Shown: positions 7,698 through 16,733, numbered from the stretch's first letter. The stretch is 64,000 bases of DNA from Algoriphagus terrigena DSM 22685 (GCF_000429445.1 NZ_AUBW01000022.1:44420-108419); one strand, 5' to 3'. The notes: a model not told the origin generated them from the letters alone. A program made the numbers and translations.

Positions 7698-9215
7698 CTA
7701 TTTTTCCAAAGGATAAACGACACCGTCCTCAATTCCCTGCTGCAGTTCAACTGTTTTCCAGGGAGAATTTGGGAAAAGAAGGGAAGTCATGACCAGCTCA
7801 CCGTCATTCACAAAAAGCTCCACGGAACCAGCGTCGAGGAAGATCCGAACGCTTTCAGCTTTCCAGCTCATCGGAGCGGAATGCATGGCGGCAAAGTCTC
7901 CATGGAAATCCGACTGCCCGGCCTGAGATCGATCAATGGAAACCAACCCCATTTCTTTGGTAATGGTCACCTTTTCCCCCAACTCATTGGAAAGGACCAA
8001 CGAAAAGGTATCCGAACCATCCAGTTTGCCTTCGATCTCCACTGCTTGGGAGGGAAGATTGGAGGTCTGATCTATCTCAATACCGGCTTGCCGTAGACTC
8101 TCCAGTTCCTGGGCCGGAGCCGACTTCAGAAGCAAAACTCCGTTTACATCGATCAGGCTCAGTTCCCTTGGGACCGTCATTGCCGATCTCCAGGATTGGG
8201 TAGGAACGACCTGTGCATAGAGCCAGTTGCTCATCCAACCGATGAATAAGGTGCGGCTATCGCTTTGCGGCAGATTGGCCCAGGTCACTCCTGCGTAGTT
8301 GTCCGGACCGTAGTCCAGCCATCGGATCATGTTGTCATCCGGGGTGAAAGAGCCGTCTTTGAAATCTCCTATAAAGTATTGGGTGGCAGATCCTTTCTGT
8401 GGTCCACCTGGATTGATGCTTAGCAATAGTACCCACTTTTCCTTTCCGTCAGGAGTGGACATCTTGATCAAATCAGGGCATTCCCAGACACCGCCATGCG
8501 CTCCTGTATCCTGACCAAATTCTCCGGTTTTGCTCCAAGATTTCAAGTCCGGCGAACTGTAAAACTGAACCCTGTCCTGTGCCGCCAGCGTCATGACCCA
8601 TTCCTTTTTGCCCTCCGAGTTAACCACTTGAGAAACTTTTGGATCCCGGAAGTCCCGAACTCCCTGATTCGGCAAAACAGGGTTTCCTTCAAACTTTGTC
8701 CAAGTCCTTCCTTTGTCAGTAGAAAAGGCGATTCCCTGGCTCTGGAAGTCGACCGCTCCGGACTTTTCTCCCGCCATGTCATGGTAAGTGAAGATGGCAA
8801 CGATCGGAGGATTCTCGGCTGTGCCGAGGCCCGAGCTGTTTTCGGTGTCCACCACCGCGCTGCCTGAGAAGATATAACCCAAACTGTCCGGATAGATGGC
8901 GATGGGAAGCTCTTCCCAAGTAACCAGATCCCGCGAAACGGCGTGGCCCCAATGCATCGGTCCCCAGACGGTTGTGTCCGGATAATGCTGGAAGAAGAGA
9001 TGGTATTCGCCATCCAGGAAAAACATGCCGTTGGGGTCGTTCATCCAACCCTTGGCAGGTGTGAAATGGTAATCGGGTCGGTATTGCTCACCTTCCGATG
9101 CGACGAATTGTACTTCCTGACCGGAGCCGCAAGCGGAAAGAATGAGCGATAGTGCGACTAACGTGAGGCAAAACTTGGAGGGCATACTGTTCTTTAAATA
9201 AGACTTCGAATCCAT
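7698..9215 (-). CDS. Glycoside hydrolase family 32 fructan hydrolase, lipoprotein
   Basis: The protein has 505 residues. The signature WMNDPNG has its nucleophile Asp at D60, the RDP stabiliser motif is at R190-D191-P192, and the ECPDL acid/base Glu is E245: the full GH32 catalytic set for hydrolysing fructose-containing glycans (levan, inulin, sucrose). A C-terminal beta-sandwich (about 370-505) is expected and consistent. A lipobox LSAC with Cys29 predicts lipid anchoring. The frame starts at 9215, but an internal ATG at 9185 gives a more typical signal peptide. It starts 1 bp after the stop of the glycosyltransferase gene, so co-transcription is likely. No SusC/SusD pair is present. Confidence 0.93.
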   Translation of the reverse strand: MDSKSYLKNSMPSKFCLTLVALSLILSACGSGQEVQFVASEGEQYRPDYHFTPAKGWMNDPNGMFFLDGEYHLFFQHYPDTTVWGPMHWGHAVSRDLVTWEELPIAIYPDSLGYIFSGSAVVDTENSSGLGTAENPPIVAIFTYHDMAGEKSGAVDFQSQGIAFSTDKGRTWTKFEGNPVLPNQGVRDFRDPKVSQVVNSEGKKEWVMTLAAQDRVQFYSSPDLKSWSKTGEFGQDTGAHGGVWECPDLIKMSTPDGKEKWVLLLSINPGGPQKGSATQYFIGDFKDGSFTPDDNMIRWLDYGPDNYAGVTWANLPQSDSRTLFIGWMSNWLYAQVVPTQSWRSAMTVPRELSLIDVNGVLLLKSAPAQELESLRQAGIEIDQTSNLPSQAVEIEGKLDGSDTFSLVLSNELGEKVTITKEMGLVSIDRSQAGQSDFHGDFAAMHSAPMSWKAESVRIFLDAGSVELFVNDGELVMTSLLFPNSPWKTVELQQGIEDGVVYPLEK

Positions 9216-9216
9216 T

Positions 9217-10488
9217 CTATTCTTGGGTTATGAGTTGAATGAGAGCTGTTGGATCAGCTTCGGGGGTCATTTTTTTCGCCATATCGGCGGCCTTGACTTT
9301 GTAGTGTGGGTTATTCCAAAACTCTGTCAGCACCGATTCAAACTTGTTGGGATCAAAGTTGTGGATGCTTGTCCCCAGCGGACCCAAGCCATTGGCAAAG
9401 ATTAGCCTGTTCCAAAAGTACTGATCCATAATGTGCGGTACAATCAACTGCGCTGCAGCGGACTTGGCGCCGTAGTGTACGGTGCCGGAGCCTCCGTGAT
9501 GGATGATTCCATAGAGCTTTGGCAAAATCCAGTCGTAGGGAATCTGCTTGACGTAGTAGATCGACTCGCCACTGGAGTCAATTTGCTGAAGTCCGCCCCA
9601 GGAGAGATTGACGATGGCCGGGATCCCGTGCTTTTCGAAAAGCTGGATGATCTGGGTGGAAATTTCCAATGGTTTGGGATTGGACATAGAGCCAAAAGTC
9701 ACGAGAACAGCTTTTGGATAGTTGGCCAGCCAAGCCTCGAGGTCAGGTTCTGGTTGGTAGTCCTGGTTTTGATTTCTTGCGAAAAACCCCGTGATGTGAG
9801 CGCAATCGGGCCAGTTAGAAGGTTTTGGATAGAGTGCAGGAGAGATTTGATACAGGACTTGCAGCTGATTCATCTCAAAGTTTTTGATCGATCGGGTCGA
9901 AAAATCGATTCCCGGAAAGTCTTTGAAATAGGGCTTAACAAACTTATTGAAGGCAATGTACCGTGCTCCATTGACGAGATCGTAAGTTCGGAGGTTCCAC
10001 TTGGGCGAAAACGGTTTCCACTTCGAAAGGCTCAGATGCTGATAGTCCCGGGTAGGGTGGAGCAGGTTGGGGATTGGGGAAAGCTGGAAGTACTTCTTTG
10101 GCTCGGCCATCGCCGGAAGCGTGCAATAGAGTGCTTTTGGGTGATAGATCACGCGGTCAGGCAGTACCGAATCGATCGCATCCTTTTGCTGCTGGATCAG
10201 GGTCTTCTGAAGACTGAGCGAGTTTCGCATCAGCTGATAGAAGTTTTTGACCGTTTCAAAAAGACTCCCGCCGCCACCCATCACAGACTTGCCGACTTTC
10301 GAATCCAGTAGCTCCAAAAAACGCCTGTCGAAACCCAAAAACGAAAACCCCATTTGATCGACCGTCTCCCGAAATTGCTCCGGGAAGAGGCAAGATACCT
10401 CATGACCGGCCTTTTTCAGAAGCTCCGCCTGAGCCAAAAAAGGCTCCACGTCGCCTCTGGTACCAATGGAAATCAGAAGAATTTTCAT
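9217..10488 (-). CDS. GT1-type glycosyltransferase (UGT/MGT-like)
   Basis: This 423-residue GT-B protein starts MKILLISIGTRGDVEPFLA, the N-terminal signature of sterol/macrolide/rhamnosyl UDP-glycosyltransferases. Its C-terminal donor-binding region includes VTFGSMSNPKP and IIHHGGSGTVHYGAKSAA, the GT1 donor loop. It should transfer a sugar from a nucleotide-sugar donor to a small lipid or hydrophobic acceptor; the acceptor cannot be told. It lies 42 bp downstream of the synthetase-like orphan and directly before the GH32 gene, forming a likely three-gene operon without an obvious shared pathway. Confidence 0.9.
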   Translation of the reverse strand: MKILLISIGTRGDVEPFLAQAELLKKAGHEVSCLFPEQFRETVDQMGFSFLGFDRRFLELLDSKVGKSVMGGGGSLFETVKNFYQLMRNSLSLQKTLIQQQKDAIDSVLPDRVIYHPKALYCTLPAMAEPKKYFQLSPIPNLLHPTRDYQHLSLSKWKPFSPKWNLRTYDLVNGARYIAFNKFVKPYFKDFPGIDFSTRSIKNFEMNQLQVLYQISPALYPKPSNWPDCAHITGFFARNQNQDYQPEPDLEAWLANYPKAVLVTFGSMSNPKPLEISTQIIQLFEKHGIPAIVNLSWGGLQQIDSSGESIYYVKQIPYDWILPKLYGIIHHGGSGTVHYGAKSAAAQLIVPHIMDQYFWNRLIFANGLGPLGTSIHNFDPNKFESVLTEFWNNPHYKVKAADMAKKMTPEADPTALIQLITQE

Positions 10489-10530
10489 GGTGGTGGTTTG
10501 GGTTGTTTTGGGAGGACTGTGCCTCTAAAC

Positions 10531-11454
10531 TTACTGCTTTCCTGCCAGTTTTAAGACAAGCTCCAGGCCGATTCCACTGATAAAGGATCTCATCTTCTGG
10601 TTGCCGGTGAGCGAAGCGACCCAATCTACCGGTCCACCGTCTGCAAAGTCGATCCTGTTTTCTCCCAACGTCACGTAGATTTTGAACTGAAAAAGCCGAT
10701 AATACTCCTGCGAGGGGTCGATTTCAAATTGGATCGGGTAGGGCGACCAGCAGTTTTGTTTTTCCTCCAGACGCATCTTGAGCTTTGGGTTTTCATCCCG
10801 GAGAAAGAACTTGAAGGTTAGATCTTCCTTCGAAAAGAACTCACTTAAGAGATTGATGATCATATCAATATGTCGGTTCGCTTCGATGAGCTCGAAGTCA
10901 AAACTTCCGCTGTCCTTTCCCGCTGAAGCCAGACAGAAAATCCCGAAATGCGCCGTGAAGTTTGGATTGTCGTAGTGCTGGGCGCGGACGTGTCGATGAA
11001 CGGTGGCGTAGCGAAGGGTATTCGATTGCGGTGTTTTTTTGAAATCGGATGCCAGCTGCAAGGCCAGGACGTTGGTCGCATCAGCCACTACTTCGGTGTG
11101 TCTGAGTGCGCTGATCACGTTGTTTTGATTCACTTTGGCCACGGTCGCGCAGGTGCCCAGTGGAGACACCGGAGAAAGGAGAATCGGGGAAAACTCGGAT
11201 TTCTTTGCCTGTTTGAGCCAATTGGCTTCCGTCTCCAGCAATCGAATCGGATCAAGAGAAGTTGGCTGAGTAAAGCGGTTTTCATTAAAATTCCGCAACA
11301 AATCAGCGGAAGAAATTCGCTCCGAACGCAGCCTCAGGATCTCCAGCATCAGACTGTTAAACTCGGACGCCGAAAGGCTCTCAATCAAAAAATCGACCGA
11401 GGCAGCGTCGGGTATTTTCGATTTCAACTTCTCGAAGCTGGGGTTTGTGGGCAT
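10531..11454 (-). CDS. Class II aminoacyl-tRNA synthetase-like orphan (HisRS/HisZ-like fold), function unknown
   Basis: The product has 307 residues. By eye the order of elements resembles the HisRS/HisZ catalytic core: SALRHTEVVADATNVLALQLAS recalls the LRPE/D-x-T segment, TVHRHVRAQ followed by FTAHFGIFCLASAG recalls motif 2, and ADGGPVDWVASLTG followed by SGIGLELVLKL recalls the GGRYD and motif 3 region. The motif 3 arginine (usually GLERL) is Leu here and there is no anticodon-binding domain, so normal tRNA charging is unlikely. It is probably a paralogue with a regulatory or other role. The assignment is manual motif matching only; the gene itself is clearly real. Confidence 0.5.
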   Translation of the reverse strand: MPTNPSFEKLKSKIPDAASVDFLIESLSASEFNSLMLEILRLRSERISSADLLRNFNENRFTQPTSLDPIRLLETEANWLKQAKKSEFSPILLSPVSPLGTCATVAKVNQNNVISALRHTEVVADATNVLALQLASDFKKTPQSNTLRYATVHRHVRAQHYDNPNFTAHFGIFCLASAGKDSGSFDFELIEANRHIDMIINLLSEFFSKEDLTFKFFLRDENPKLKMRLEEKQNCWSPYPIQFEIDPSQEYYRLFQFKIYVTLGENRIDFADGGPVDWVASLTGNQKMRSFISGIGLELVLKLAGKQ

Positions 11455-11591
11455 GGGAAAACGGAAAGAATAGAAGCTGAATTTACAGAAAAGGAATTTC
11501 CGCAGTTCATTTCAACTGCTTTTAAGCTCAACTTCGAACCCAAGACGGTGGCTTTCAGCCGTTGCTTTGCGGCCAGCGGAACAATCTCTCG

Positions 11592-12020
11592 TTATGCCTC
11601 AAACAAGCCGTGTCGGGTGAGGAAGTCGGTAAGATGTTTTGCCGACAGTGGCTTGGTGATGTAGTCCAAGACCTCCGGATAGGAGAAAGCCTTGATGCGG
11701 TCGTTGGTGTCTATTGAGCTAGTGATGATCGCAATCAGGAAATGCTTTTTGATATCCGGACTCAGCTCGGTGAATTCATCAAGAAAACCCCAGGCATCCA
11801 GTATGGGCATATTGATGTCCAATAGCAATAAAACCTTTTCGTCGCCGGAATACTTCCGCTCTGCAAACCTGCCGGTGATTTCTTCGATCGCCAGTTCACC
11901 GTTTTCAAACGAAGAGATGGCGTTATTGAAATCGATGCTCTTTAATATTTTGGTAGCTACCATTCTGACGATCGCATCATCATCAACCAAAAAAACTTCC
12001 TGAATTCTAAAAGTACCCAT
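11592..12020 (-). CDS. Stand-alone response-regulator receiver domain (CheY-like)
   Basis: This 142-residue protein is a single REC domain without an output domain. The acidic cluster DDD at 13-15, phosphoacceptor D68 in LLLLDINMPILDAWGF, T100 in IITSS and K123 in ITKPL supply all the catalytic positions. It may act as a phospho-relay intermediate or an interaction-based regulator. No histidine kinase is adjacent, so the partner is unknown. It is separated from the synthetase-like gene by 137 bp and from the VOC gene by 375 bp. Confidence 0.92.
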   Translation of the reverse strand: MGTFRIQEVFLVDDDAIVRMVATKILKSIDFNNAISSFENGELAIEEITGRFAERKYSGDEKVLLLLDINMPILDAWGFLDEFTELSPDIKKHFLIAIITSSIDTNDRIKAFSYPEVLDYITKPLSAKHLTDFLTRHGLFEA

Positions 12021-12395
12021 CGAATTTGTTCCAAATAATTTACCCTAATCCGTAAATATATAGGATCTCGATTTATTTAAGATGGAAACAAATGTAAAAT
12101 ACTTGTCGAACTGATCGATCTTAAATAAAAGACAATAATCTGTGTTTCAATACGATAAAAGTCGCTGTAAAATATTCATCACAAAGGCGAGGTGTTTTTC
12201 GAATGGCATGTAGCGATCTGGTTAGGTCCACTGGCAGATGTCTTGAGGTGAATATGCTTTCGATCAAAATAGCGGAACTGAGTGCATCGTCACGAGGATT
12301 CTAGAATGAGATTTGATTCTTTAATCTAAGACACATCTCATGAAAGGAACCCGACCAGGCTGACGTCCGATAAACCGTTCGCTATTCTATTCTGC
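12021..12395. other. Intergenic region, 375 bp
   Basis: AT-rich spacer between a VOC gene and the receiver-domain gene, both on the minus strand. No open frame of credible length, no clear hairpin and no consensus-like promoter was found by eye. It must contain the promoter of the receiver gene somewhere in the 12021-12100 end. Confidence 0.4.
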
Positions 12396-12770
12396 TTACT
12401 TTATCTCCCTCTGCTGGAGGTTGAATACTGTTCCAGCCGGATCTTGGATCCAGTGCATGTTTTTCGGAAGCTCTTCAATTTCATCGCAAGTTTCCACCCC
12501 ATTCGATTCCAGATAGTTTGTCGCTTCTTCGACGTCAGGGACGGTAAGCTGCAGCCAGGTCTCTGAATGGGTGTAGTTATCCACGCAGTCTAACCAAATA
12601 ATATTGTGGCCGAATTTTACCTCGTGTGTCCTGGAAACAGTTGGGTTGTCGATTGGTTTTTCTTCGACTTCCAGCTTCAGGATATCTCTGTAGAAGGCAA
12701 CTGTTTTGTCATACTTGACTTTTGGGATCTTGATTGCAATGTTGATTCCTGCTTCAAATTTTGTGTTCAT
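12396..12770 (-). CDS. VOC superfamily (glyoxalase/bleomycin-resistance-like) protein
   Basis: The 124-residue protein has the two beta-alpha-beta-beta-beta modules of the vicinal-oxygen-chelate fold. The first includes KVKYDKTVAFYRDILKLEVEE; the second includes LQLTVPDVEEATNYLESNGVE and ends HWIQDPAGTVFNLQQ, the typical final metal-ligand strand. Members are metal-dependent lyases, dioxygenases or drug-binding proteins; the substrate cannot be assigned. It appears to be a single-gene unit. Confidence 0.88.
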   Translation of the reverse strand: MNTKFEAGINIAIKIPKVKYDKTVAFYRDILKLEVEEKPIDNPTVSRTHEVKFGHNIIWLDCVDNYTHSETWLQLTVPDVEEATNYLESNGVETCDEIEELPKNMHWIQDPAGTVFNLQQREIK

Positions 12771-12871
12771 AGCGTTCTCTAATTTTTAATGAGGTTGTTC
12801 TGGACAGTCATTCTTTGACTTGACAGTCGATTTTGCTAAAGTATGTTGAGTAAATAAGTTTTGAGCTGAGC

Positions 12872-13576
12872 TTAGATTTTCTCCAAAAAATAGACCCAAA
12901 TTTCTCTGCGCACCCGAAAGCCCACCTTCTCATAGAGCTTGATTGCGCCGAGGTTGGTGGTGTTCACGTGCAGAAAGGGGATCTTGGACTCGGTTAGGAT
13001 GCAATTGACCTGATTGGCCACCAACTCGGCAGCAAGCCCTTTTCCCGCAAAATCCGGATCTGTACAGACTGCACTGACTTCCACATAGGGATCCGGACGC
13101 AGACGCTGGCCGGTCATCGCTACAAGCCTGTCCTCCTCAAACACGCCTTCATAGTATCCCAAGTCGATGGTTTTAGAGAAAAAAGGCCCCGGATTGGTGC
13201 GCGCCGTCAGGTCCAGCATCGCCGGAATATCCTTGTCTGCGAGGGGCACTGCTCTTGGACCTTTTCCAGGCGCGGGTGCGTCTATGGTTTCATAGACCAT
13301 CTGAAGAAGGGGCCGGTGTGCGTGGATCTTCCAAGTCGAAGGAATGGGTATTTCCTGCGCCGTAAATAGGATGATTTGACTGTGGGGCGGAAACCATCCG
13401 TCCAGGTCGAGCCATTCGGCGGCGCTGTAGGTTTCGAACCCGACAAAAAGCCCCTTGTCCCGCTGCATGTACCGCACCCGATCATTTCCCAGGGCGTGAT
13501 CGCTGCTTCCGGTGATCAGGGCGTTCCAAATGGGATTGTCAAGGACGGGGGAATTGGGAGAAGGAATTGGTTTCAT
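12872..13576 (-). CDS. GNAT-family N-acetyltransferase (FR47-like)
   Basis: In this 234-residue protein the acetyl-CoA-binding motif A lies in the C-terminal half: VSAVCTDPDFAGKGLAAELVANQV, a good match to the R/Q-x-x-G-x-G/A loop of GNAT enzymes. It is followed by HVNTTNLGAIKLYEKVGFRVRRE, the usual motif B. The N-terminal 100 residues are a less conserved extension seen in FR47-like members. It acetylates an amine on an unknown acceptor. Monocistronic by spacing. Confidence 0.9.
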   Translation of the reverse strand: MKPIPSPNSPVLDNPIWNALITGSSDHALGNDRVRYMQRDKGLFVGFETYSAAEWLDLDGWFPPHSQIILFTAQEIPIPSTWKIHAHRPLLQMVYETIDAPAPGKGPRAVPLADKDIPAMLDLTARTNPGPFFSKTIDLGYYEGVFEEDRLVAMTGQRLRPDPYVEVSAVCTDPDFAGKGLAAELVANQVNCILTESKIPFLHVNTTNLGAIKLYEKVGFRVRREIWVYFLEKI

Positions 13577-13679
13577 TTGATATCAATGAAAAACGGTCGT
13601 AAGAAAAACAGAATTAAAGTAACAGCAGTTGGGAAGAGGATGGGCGGCCTTACCAAAATAATGCAACGAAGGGGCCGCA

Positions 13680-14570
13680 TCACATAAACTTTTTCCTCTT
13701 AAACCACAGGAAGATAACCACTGATATCGCCAGCATCACGCCCCAGGTGGCGTAGTAGCCCCATCGCCATTCGAGTTCGGGCATGTAGGTAAAATTCATT
13801 CCATACACGCCGACGATAAAAGTCAAGGGCAGAAAAAACGCCGAGAAGACGGTGAGCAGCTTCATGACATCGTTGTTTTTTTGCGCTGTAAGGGAAATGT
13901 GGGTGTTCAGGATGGATTGGGCGTCTTCGATGACCTCATCCAATTGCAGCATGTAGTTGACGACCGATTCTCTGATATCCTGGAGGTTGGAGAGATTATC
14001 CTGTTTTACGTCCACCTGATTTAGGACGTTTTGGGAAAACTGCAACAGTTTGCGGCAGATCCGGGCCTTGGCTTTTTGGTAATACAGCTGGTCGATAGAG
14101 ATTTTGCCGTGCTTTTTGAGGAAAATCTCCTTTTCACTGTCGTCCATCTTATCACTCAGCCAGTTGATGGGCGGCTCAAAAGTCAATATCATTTCATAGA
14201 CGATGGACAGCATGAGGGCTTCCGGATTTTCAAAGTTTCGGCCTTTTATGTCTTCCAAAAAATCAAAGGGCTTTTGGTGCACCGTAATCAGATGGGAATC
14301 ACTGAGTAGAAAGGCGATTTTATTGCTGAGCTTGGCGACTGTGGTGTAATTGTGCTGAGGAGCTGCGGAAAACGCTCTGAAGATGAAGAACGTGAAGTCC
14401 TTATGCTTCTCCAGCTTGGGAAGGTGTCCGTGCTCGAGGGCATCATCTAATAGGTTATGGTCGATGTGAAAGGGTTTGACCATGTTTTCGAGTTCTTTTG
14501 GAGCTGGCTTCTCAAGGTCCAGCCACTCAAATTTTTCAAAGGATTTTTTGAATTGAGTCATGTGGGACAA
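13680..14570 (-). CDS. corA: CorA-family magnesium/cobalt transporter
   Basis: The protein has 296 residues. A long cytoplasmic N-terminal domain (about 1-225) is rich in charged helices, followed by two C-terminal membrane helices. The first helix ends with the ion-selectivity motif Y-G-M-N at 256-259 and continues FTYMPELEWRWGY, as in the CorA periplasmic loop. The C-terminus is basic (WFKRKKFM). It should form a pentameric Mg2+ channel in the inner membrane. Length is slightly short for the family but complete. Confidence 0.93.
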   Translation of the reverse strand: MSHMTQFKKSFEKFEWLDLEKPAPKELENMVKPFHIDHNLLDDALEHGHLPKLEKHKDFTFFIFRAFSAAPQHNYTTVAKLSNKIAFLLSDSHLITVHQKPFDFLEDIKGRNFENPEALMLSIVYEMILTFEPPINWLSDKMDDSEKEIFLKKHGKISIDQLYYQKAKARICRKLLQFSQNVLNQVDVKQDNLSNLQDIRESVVNYMLQLDEVIEDAQSILNTHISLTAQKNNDVMKLLTVFSAFFLPLTFIVGVYGMNFTYMPELEWRWGYYATWGVMLAISVVIFLWFKRKKFM

Positions 14571-14704
14571 GCTAATTTGGGGACTGCATCGGCTGCGGAA
14601 AAATTGATTGCTGCATCGGTCAATTGGACAGAAAGGCTAAGTTGAAGATAAAAGTTTTTTTTCCAAGGGATGTGGAAAGTTTCCTCCAAGCTCATTTCCT
14701 GATA

Positions 14705-15724
14705 CTATTTGATCACCTGGTGGAGACTAAGCCGGAGGATCTCGCCCATGTTTCGGCAGTTCAGAAACGCTTCATTTTTGTAATGCTTCGAAAGCTCCGA
14801 CCGAAGGCTGATCACGTTTTCGATGGGGGAAAGGTGATCTTGCTCCATGCACCGGAGGATGTCTTCAATCTCGATGTGGGAGGACTTGACACGTGTGGCG
14901 ATCAGCGCACGTTCTTCCCGCTGATACTGATGCATGGACTCTGGAGTGATGTAGTTCATCCCCAGCTGGATCAGCGCGTTGTTTTCCTTGAAGTATTGCG
15001 GGAGATAGATGGATTTCTTTCCCTCGTAGGTCTGCTGGTCAAAATCTATCGCCCGAATCCGATAGTGCGTTTCCTCGAAGTCCGGCGTCACGTCAATCAC
15101 AAAATTGGAGGAATGCATGTCTCCAAGTAGCCGGGCAAAGCAGCGCTCATTGAATTTGACAAACTCTTTGGCCAACCGGATCGGGTTGAGATGCGGGTCA
15201 TCCATGTGTAATTTCATGAATTTTTCGCCCGGTATTCCAGCAATATGCTCCTCAATCAGCGTGTTGCGATGGACGAGATAGCTGATTCGGTTGGGGGACA
15301 GCAGATCCTCCAGCTCCAGTCCATATACCCGCGAAGCGTCGGCGTTTTTGATGTAGAAATAGTCGAAGTTGTCATTGATCCGGTTCACAATCCGCACCCG
15401 GAAGGGCTGTGTATTGCCATAGACGCAGAGGTCTATCCGATCCACAAAGAGATGGGCCATCACCGTCATGTCTCCGCCCGCCTTGAGAAGGGCATAGATT
15501 TTTTTGACGTTGAGATGAATCTCCTCCCGGTCACTCTCTGCGAAAAAGACGGTCTCCCAGAGTGTATCCTGGTCTTTGGAGTCGTACAGCGCGATCGAGC
15601 TGGTGTAGCGGAGAAGCTCGTGATAGTGGATGGGGATGTCCACTTCCCGTGAATAGTCGATCAGGTAGCGCCTCAGAACAGGACTGATGGGATAAATGAG
15701 TTTTTTCTTGCTGATCAGCGCCAT
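14705..15724 (-). CDS. Orphan protein with protein-kinase/APH-like fold signatures
   Basis: I do not recognise a named family for this 339-residue protein, but kinase-like motifs occur in order. K126 lies in YFYIKNAD as a possible ATP-lysine, and a hinge-like LIEEHIAGIPGEKF occurs near 157-169. A catalytic-loop-like G-D-M-H-S-S-N-F is at 201-208 with candidate catalytic D202 and N207, and a metal-binding-like AIDFD at 225-229. That order matches aminoglycoside-phosphotransferase/HipA-type kinases. The first 100 residues are outside this core. It is followed 3 bp downstream by the DUF3817 gene. The substrate is unknown and the fold is inferred from motifs. Confidence 0.55.
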   Translation of the reverse strand: MALISKKKLIYPISPVLRRYLIDYSREVDIPIHYHELLRYTSSIALYDSKDQDTLWETVFFAESDREEIHLNVKKIYALLKAGGDMTVMAHLFVDRIDLCVYGNTQPFRVRIVNRINDNFDYFYIKNADASRVYGLELEDLLSPNRISYLVHRNTLIEEHIAGIPGEKFMKLHMDDPHLNPIRLAKEFVKFNERCFARLLGDMHSSNFVIDVTPDFEETHYRIRAIDFDQQTYEGKKSIYLPQYFKENNALIQLGMNYITPESMHQYQREERALIATRVKSSHIEIEDILRCMEQDHLSPIENVISLRSELSKHYKNEAFLNCRNMGEILRLSLHQVIK

Positions 15725-15727
15725 GAC

Positions 15728-16039
15728 CTAGAGGTGCACCTGTTGGCTTTTTTTCAGATATCTGTGAAAAATGAACGGCCCGAAGGGCAGCACGGATGCG
15801 ATCAATGCAAACAGTGTCTTGGCAAAATCCCAGTTCAGCTTGCGTGCCGTCGGGAAAACCGTGTAAATATACACGATGAATAGAATCCCGTGAGCCCAGC
15901 CGGTGTATTTGACTGCCAAGGGCAGATCAAAGATGTACTTCAGCGGCATGGCGATCCCCAAAAGGATCAGAAAAGAGAGTCCCTCCAACAGACTGATCCA
16001 TTTGAATCGTCTGGCCCATTTGATTTGATCGGTGTTCAT
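15728..16039 (-). CDS. DUF3817 small integral membrane protein
   Basis: The 103-residue protein has three hydrophobic helices. It contains the DUF3817 pattern FKWISLLEGLSFLILLGIAMPLKY followed by GWAHGILFIVYIY and a terminal PFGPFIFHRYLKK. The role of this family is unknown. It lies between the kinase-like orphan (3 bp) and the HolD-like gene, with its ATG overlapping the stop of the latter by one base, so the three genes likely form an operon. Confidence 0.9.
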   Translation of the reverse strand: MNTDQIKWARRFKWISLLEGLSFLILLGIAMPLKYIFDLPLAVKYTGWAHGILFIVYIYTVFPTARKLNWDFAKTLFALIASVLPFGPFIFHRYLKKSQQVHL

Positions 16040-16668
16040 TATTTTGATTTGGTAAGGTTAAAGAGCACTTGCAGCGAAGTCCAAAGTTTCTTTTTCAGGG
16101 CGACTTCCTCGGCGATCACGGTCAGCGAATCAGCAAAGAGGAATTCTGTTTCCTTTTCGGAGTAGACTTCGTAAGGTCGCGCCGGCACCGCATTGATCGG
16201 ATGCTTGACCCGGCCAAATTTCAGGATCGTGTGGGCGTTGAGATTTTGAAAGTCTTCCATGCTTCTGCCTTCGAGGTGCTCTGAGGCAAGCAGTCCCACT
16301 TCGTTCATGGAATGGCCGCAGGCATTGATCATCTTCACGAGCATTTCCATCACATCGGCCGGAAGACTTGATTCCTCATGCAGGATTAGGAGACCCTTGG
16401 AGAAGTTGCCGCGGACAGGAATCGGCTCAGACACCACCTCTTCGACCACCGGTAAGGGCGCTGATCTTGGCTCAGAATGCTTTGGAGCGGGAGCCGAGAC
16501 TTCGGTCGCTGCTGGGACAATGGCCTGAATAGGTTCCATTGCAGTCACAGTCGGAATCTCAATGGATTGGGTTTCCAGCTGCGCCAAAATCGCCTCCCTA
16601 TCTTCAGGAATCAGGTAGATTTCTTCTTCAATCAACGATTTGAGAGCTTCAAGACTGTCGTTTTCCAT
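16039..16668 (-). CDS. Possible DNA polymerase III psi (HolD)-like protein
   Basis: This 209-residue protein has a Pro/Ala/Glu-rich low-complexity linker (about 45-85) between a short acidic N-terminus and a folded C-terminal domain. That domain includes HTILKFGRV, RPYEVYSEKETEFLFADSL and AEEVALKKKLWTSLQVLFNL. The last two resemble the HolD ending in which a late strand is followed by D-x-x-L-K-x-x-L-W-x-x-L. I infer a psi-like clamp-loader accessory subunit, which in proteobacteria links the clamp loader to SSB. No sequence search was possible; an unrelated protein with a similar tail remains possible. Confidence 0.45.
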   Translation of the reverse strand: MENDSLEALKSLIEEEIYLIPEDREAILAQLETQSIEIPTVTAMEPIQAIVPAATEVSAPAPKHSEPRSAPLPVVEEVVSEPIPVRGNFSKGLLILHEESSLPADVMEMLVKMINACGHSMNEVGLLASEHLEGRSMEDFQNLNAHTILKFGRVKHPINAVPARPYEVYSEKETEFLFADSLTVIAEEVALKKKLWTSLQVLFNLTKSK

Positions 16669-16733
16669 GGCTGGAAATTGGGCAAAAAATGCCGCACGGC
16701 AAAGTTTGACCGGGATTTAAAAGCCAAGTGACT

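Noticed and set aside
9433..10311. Long plus-strand open frame of about 290 codons
   Set aside because: It lies antisense to the well-supported GT1 glycosyltransferase and has no motif; it is a shadow of that gene's codon pattern.
10948..11664. Plus-strand frame of about 238 codons spanning two genes
   Set aside because: Antisense to the synthetase-like gene and the receiver gene, both of which have clear protein features.
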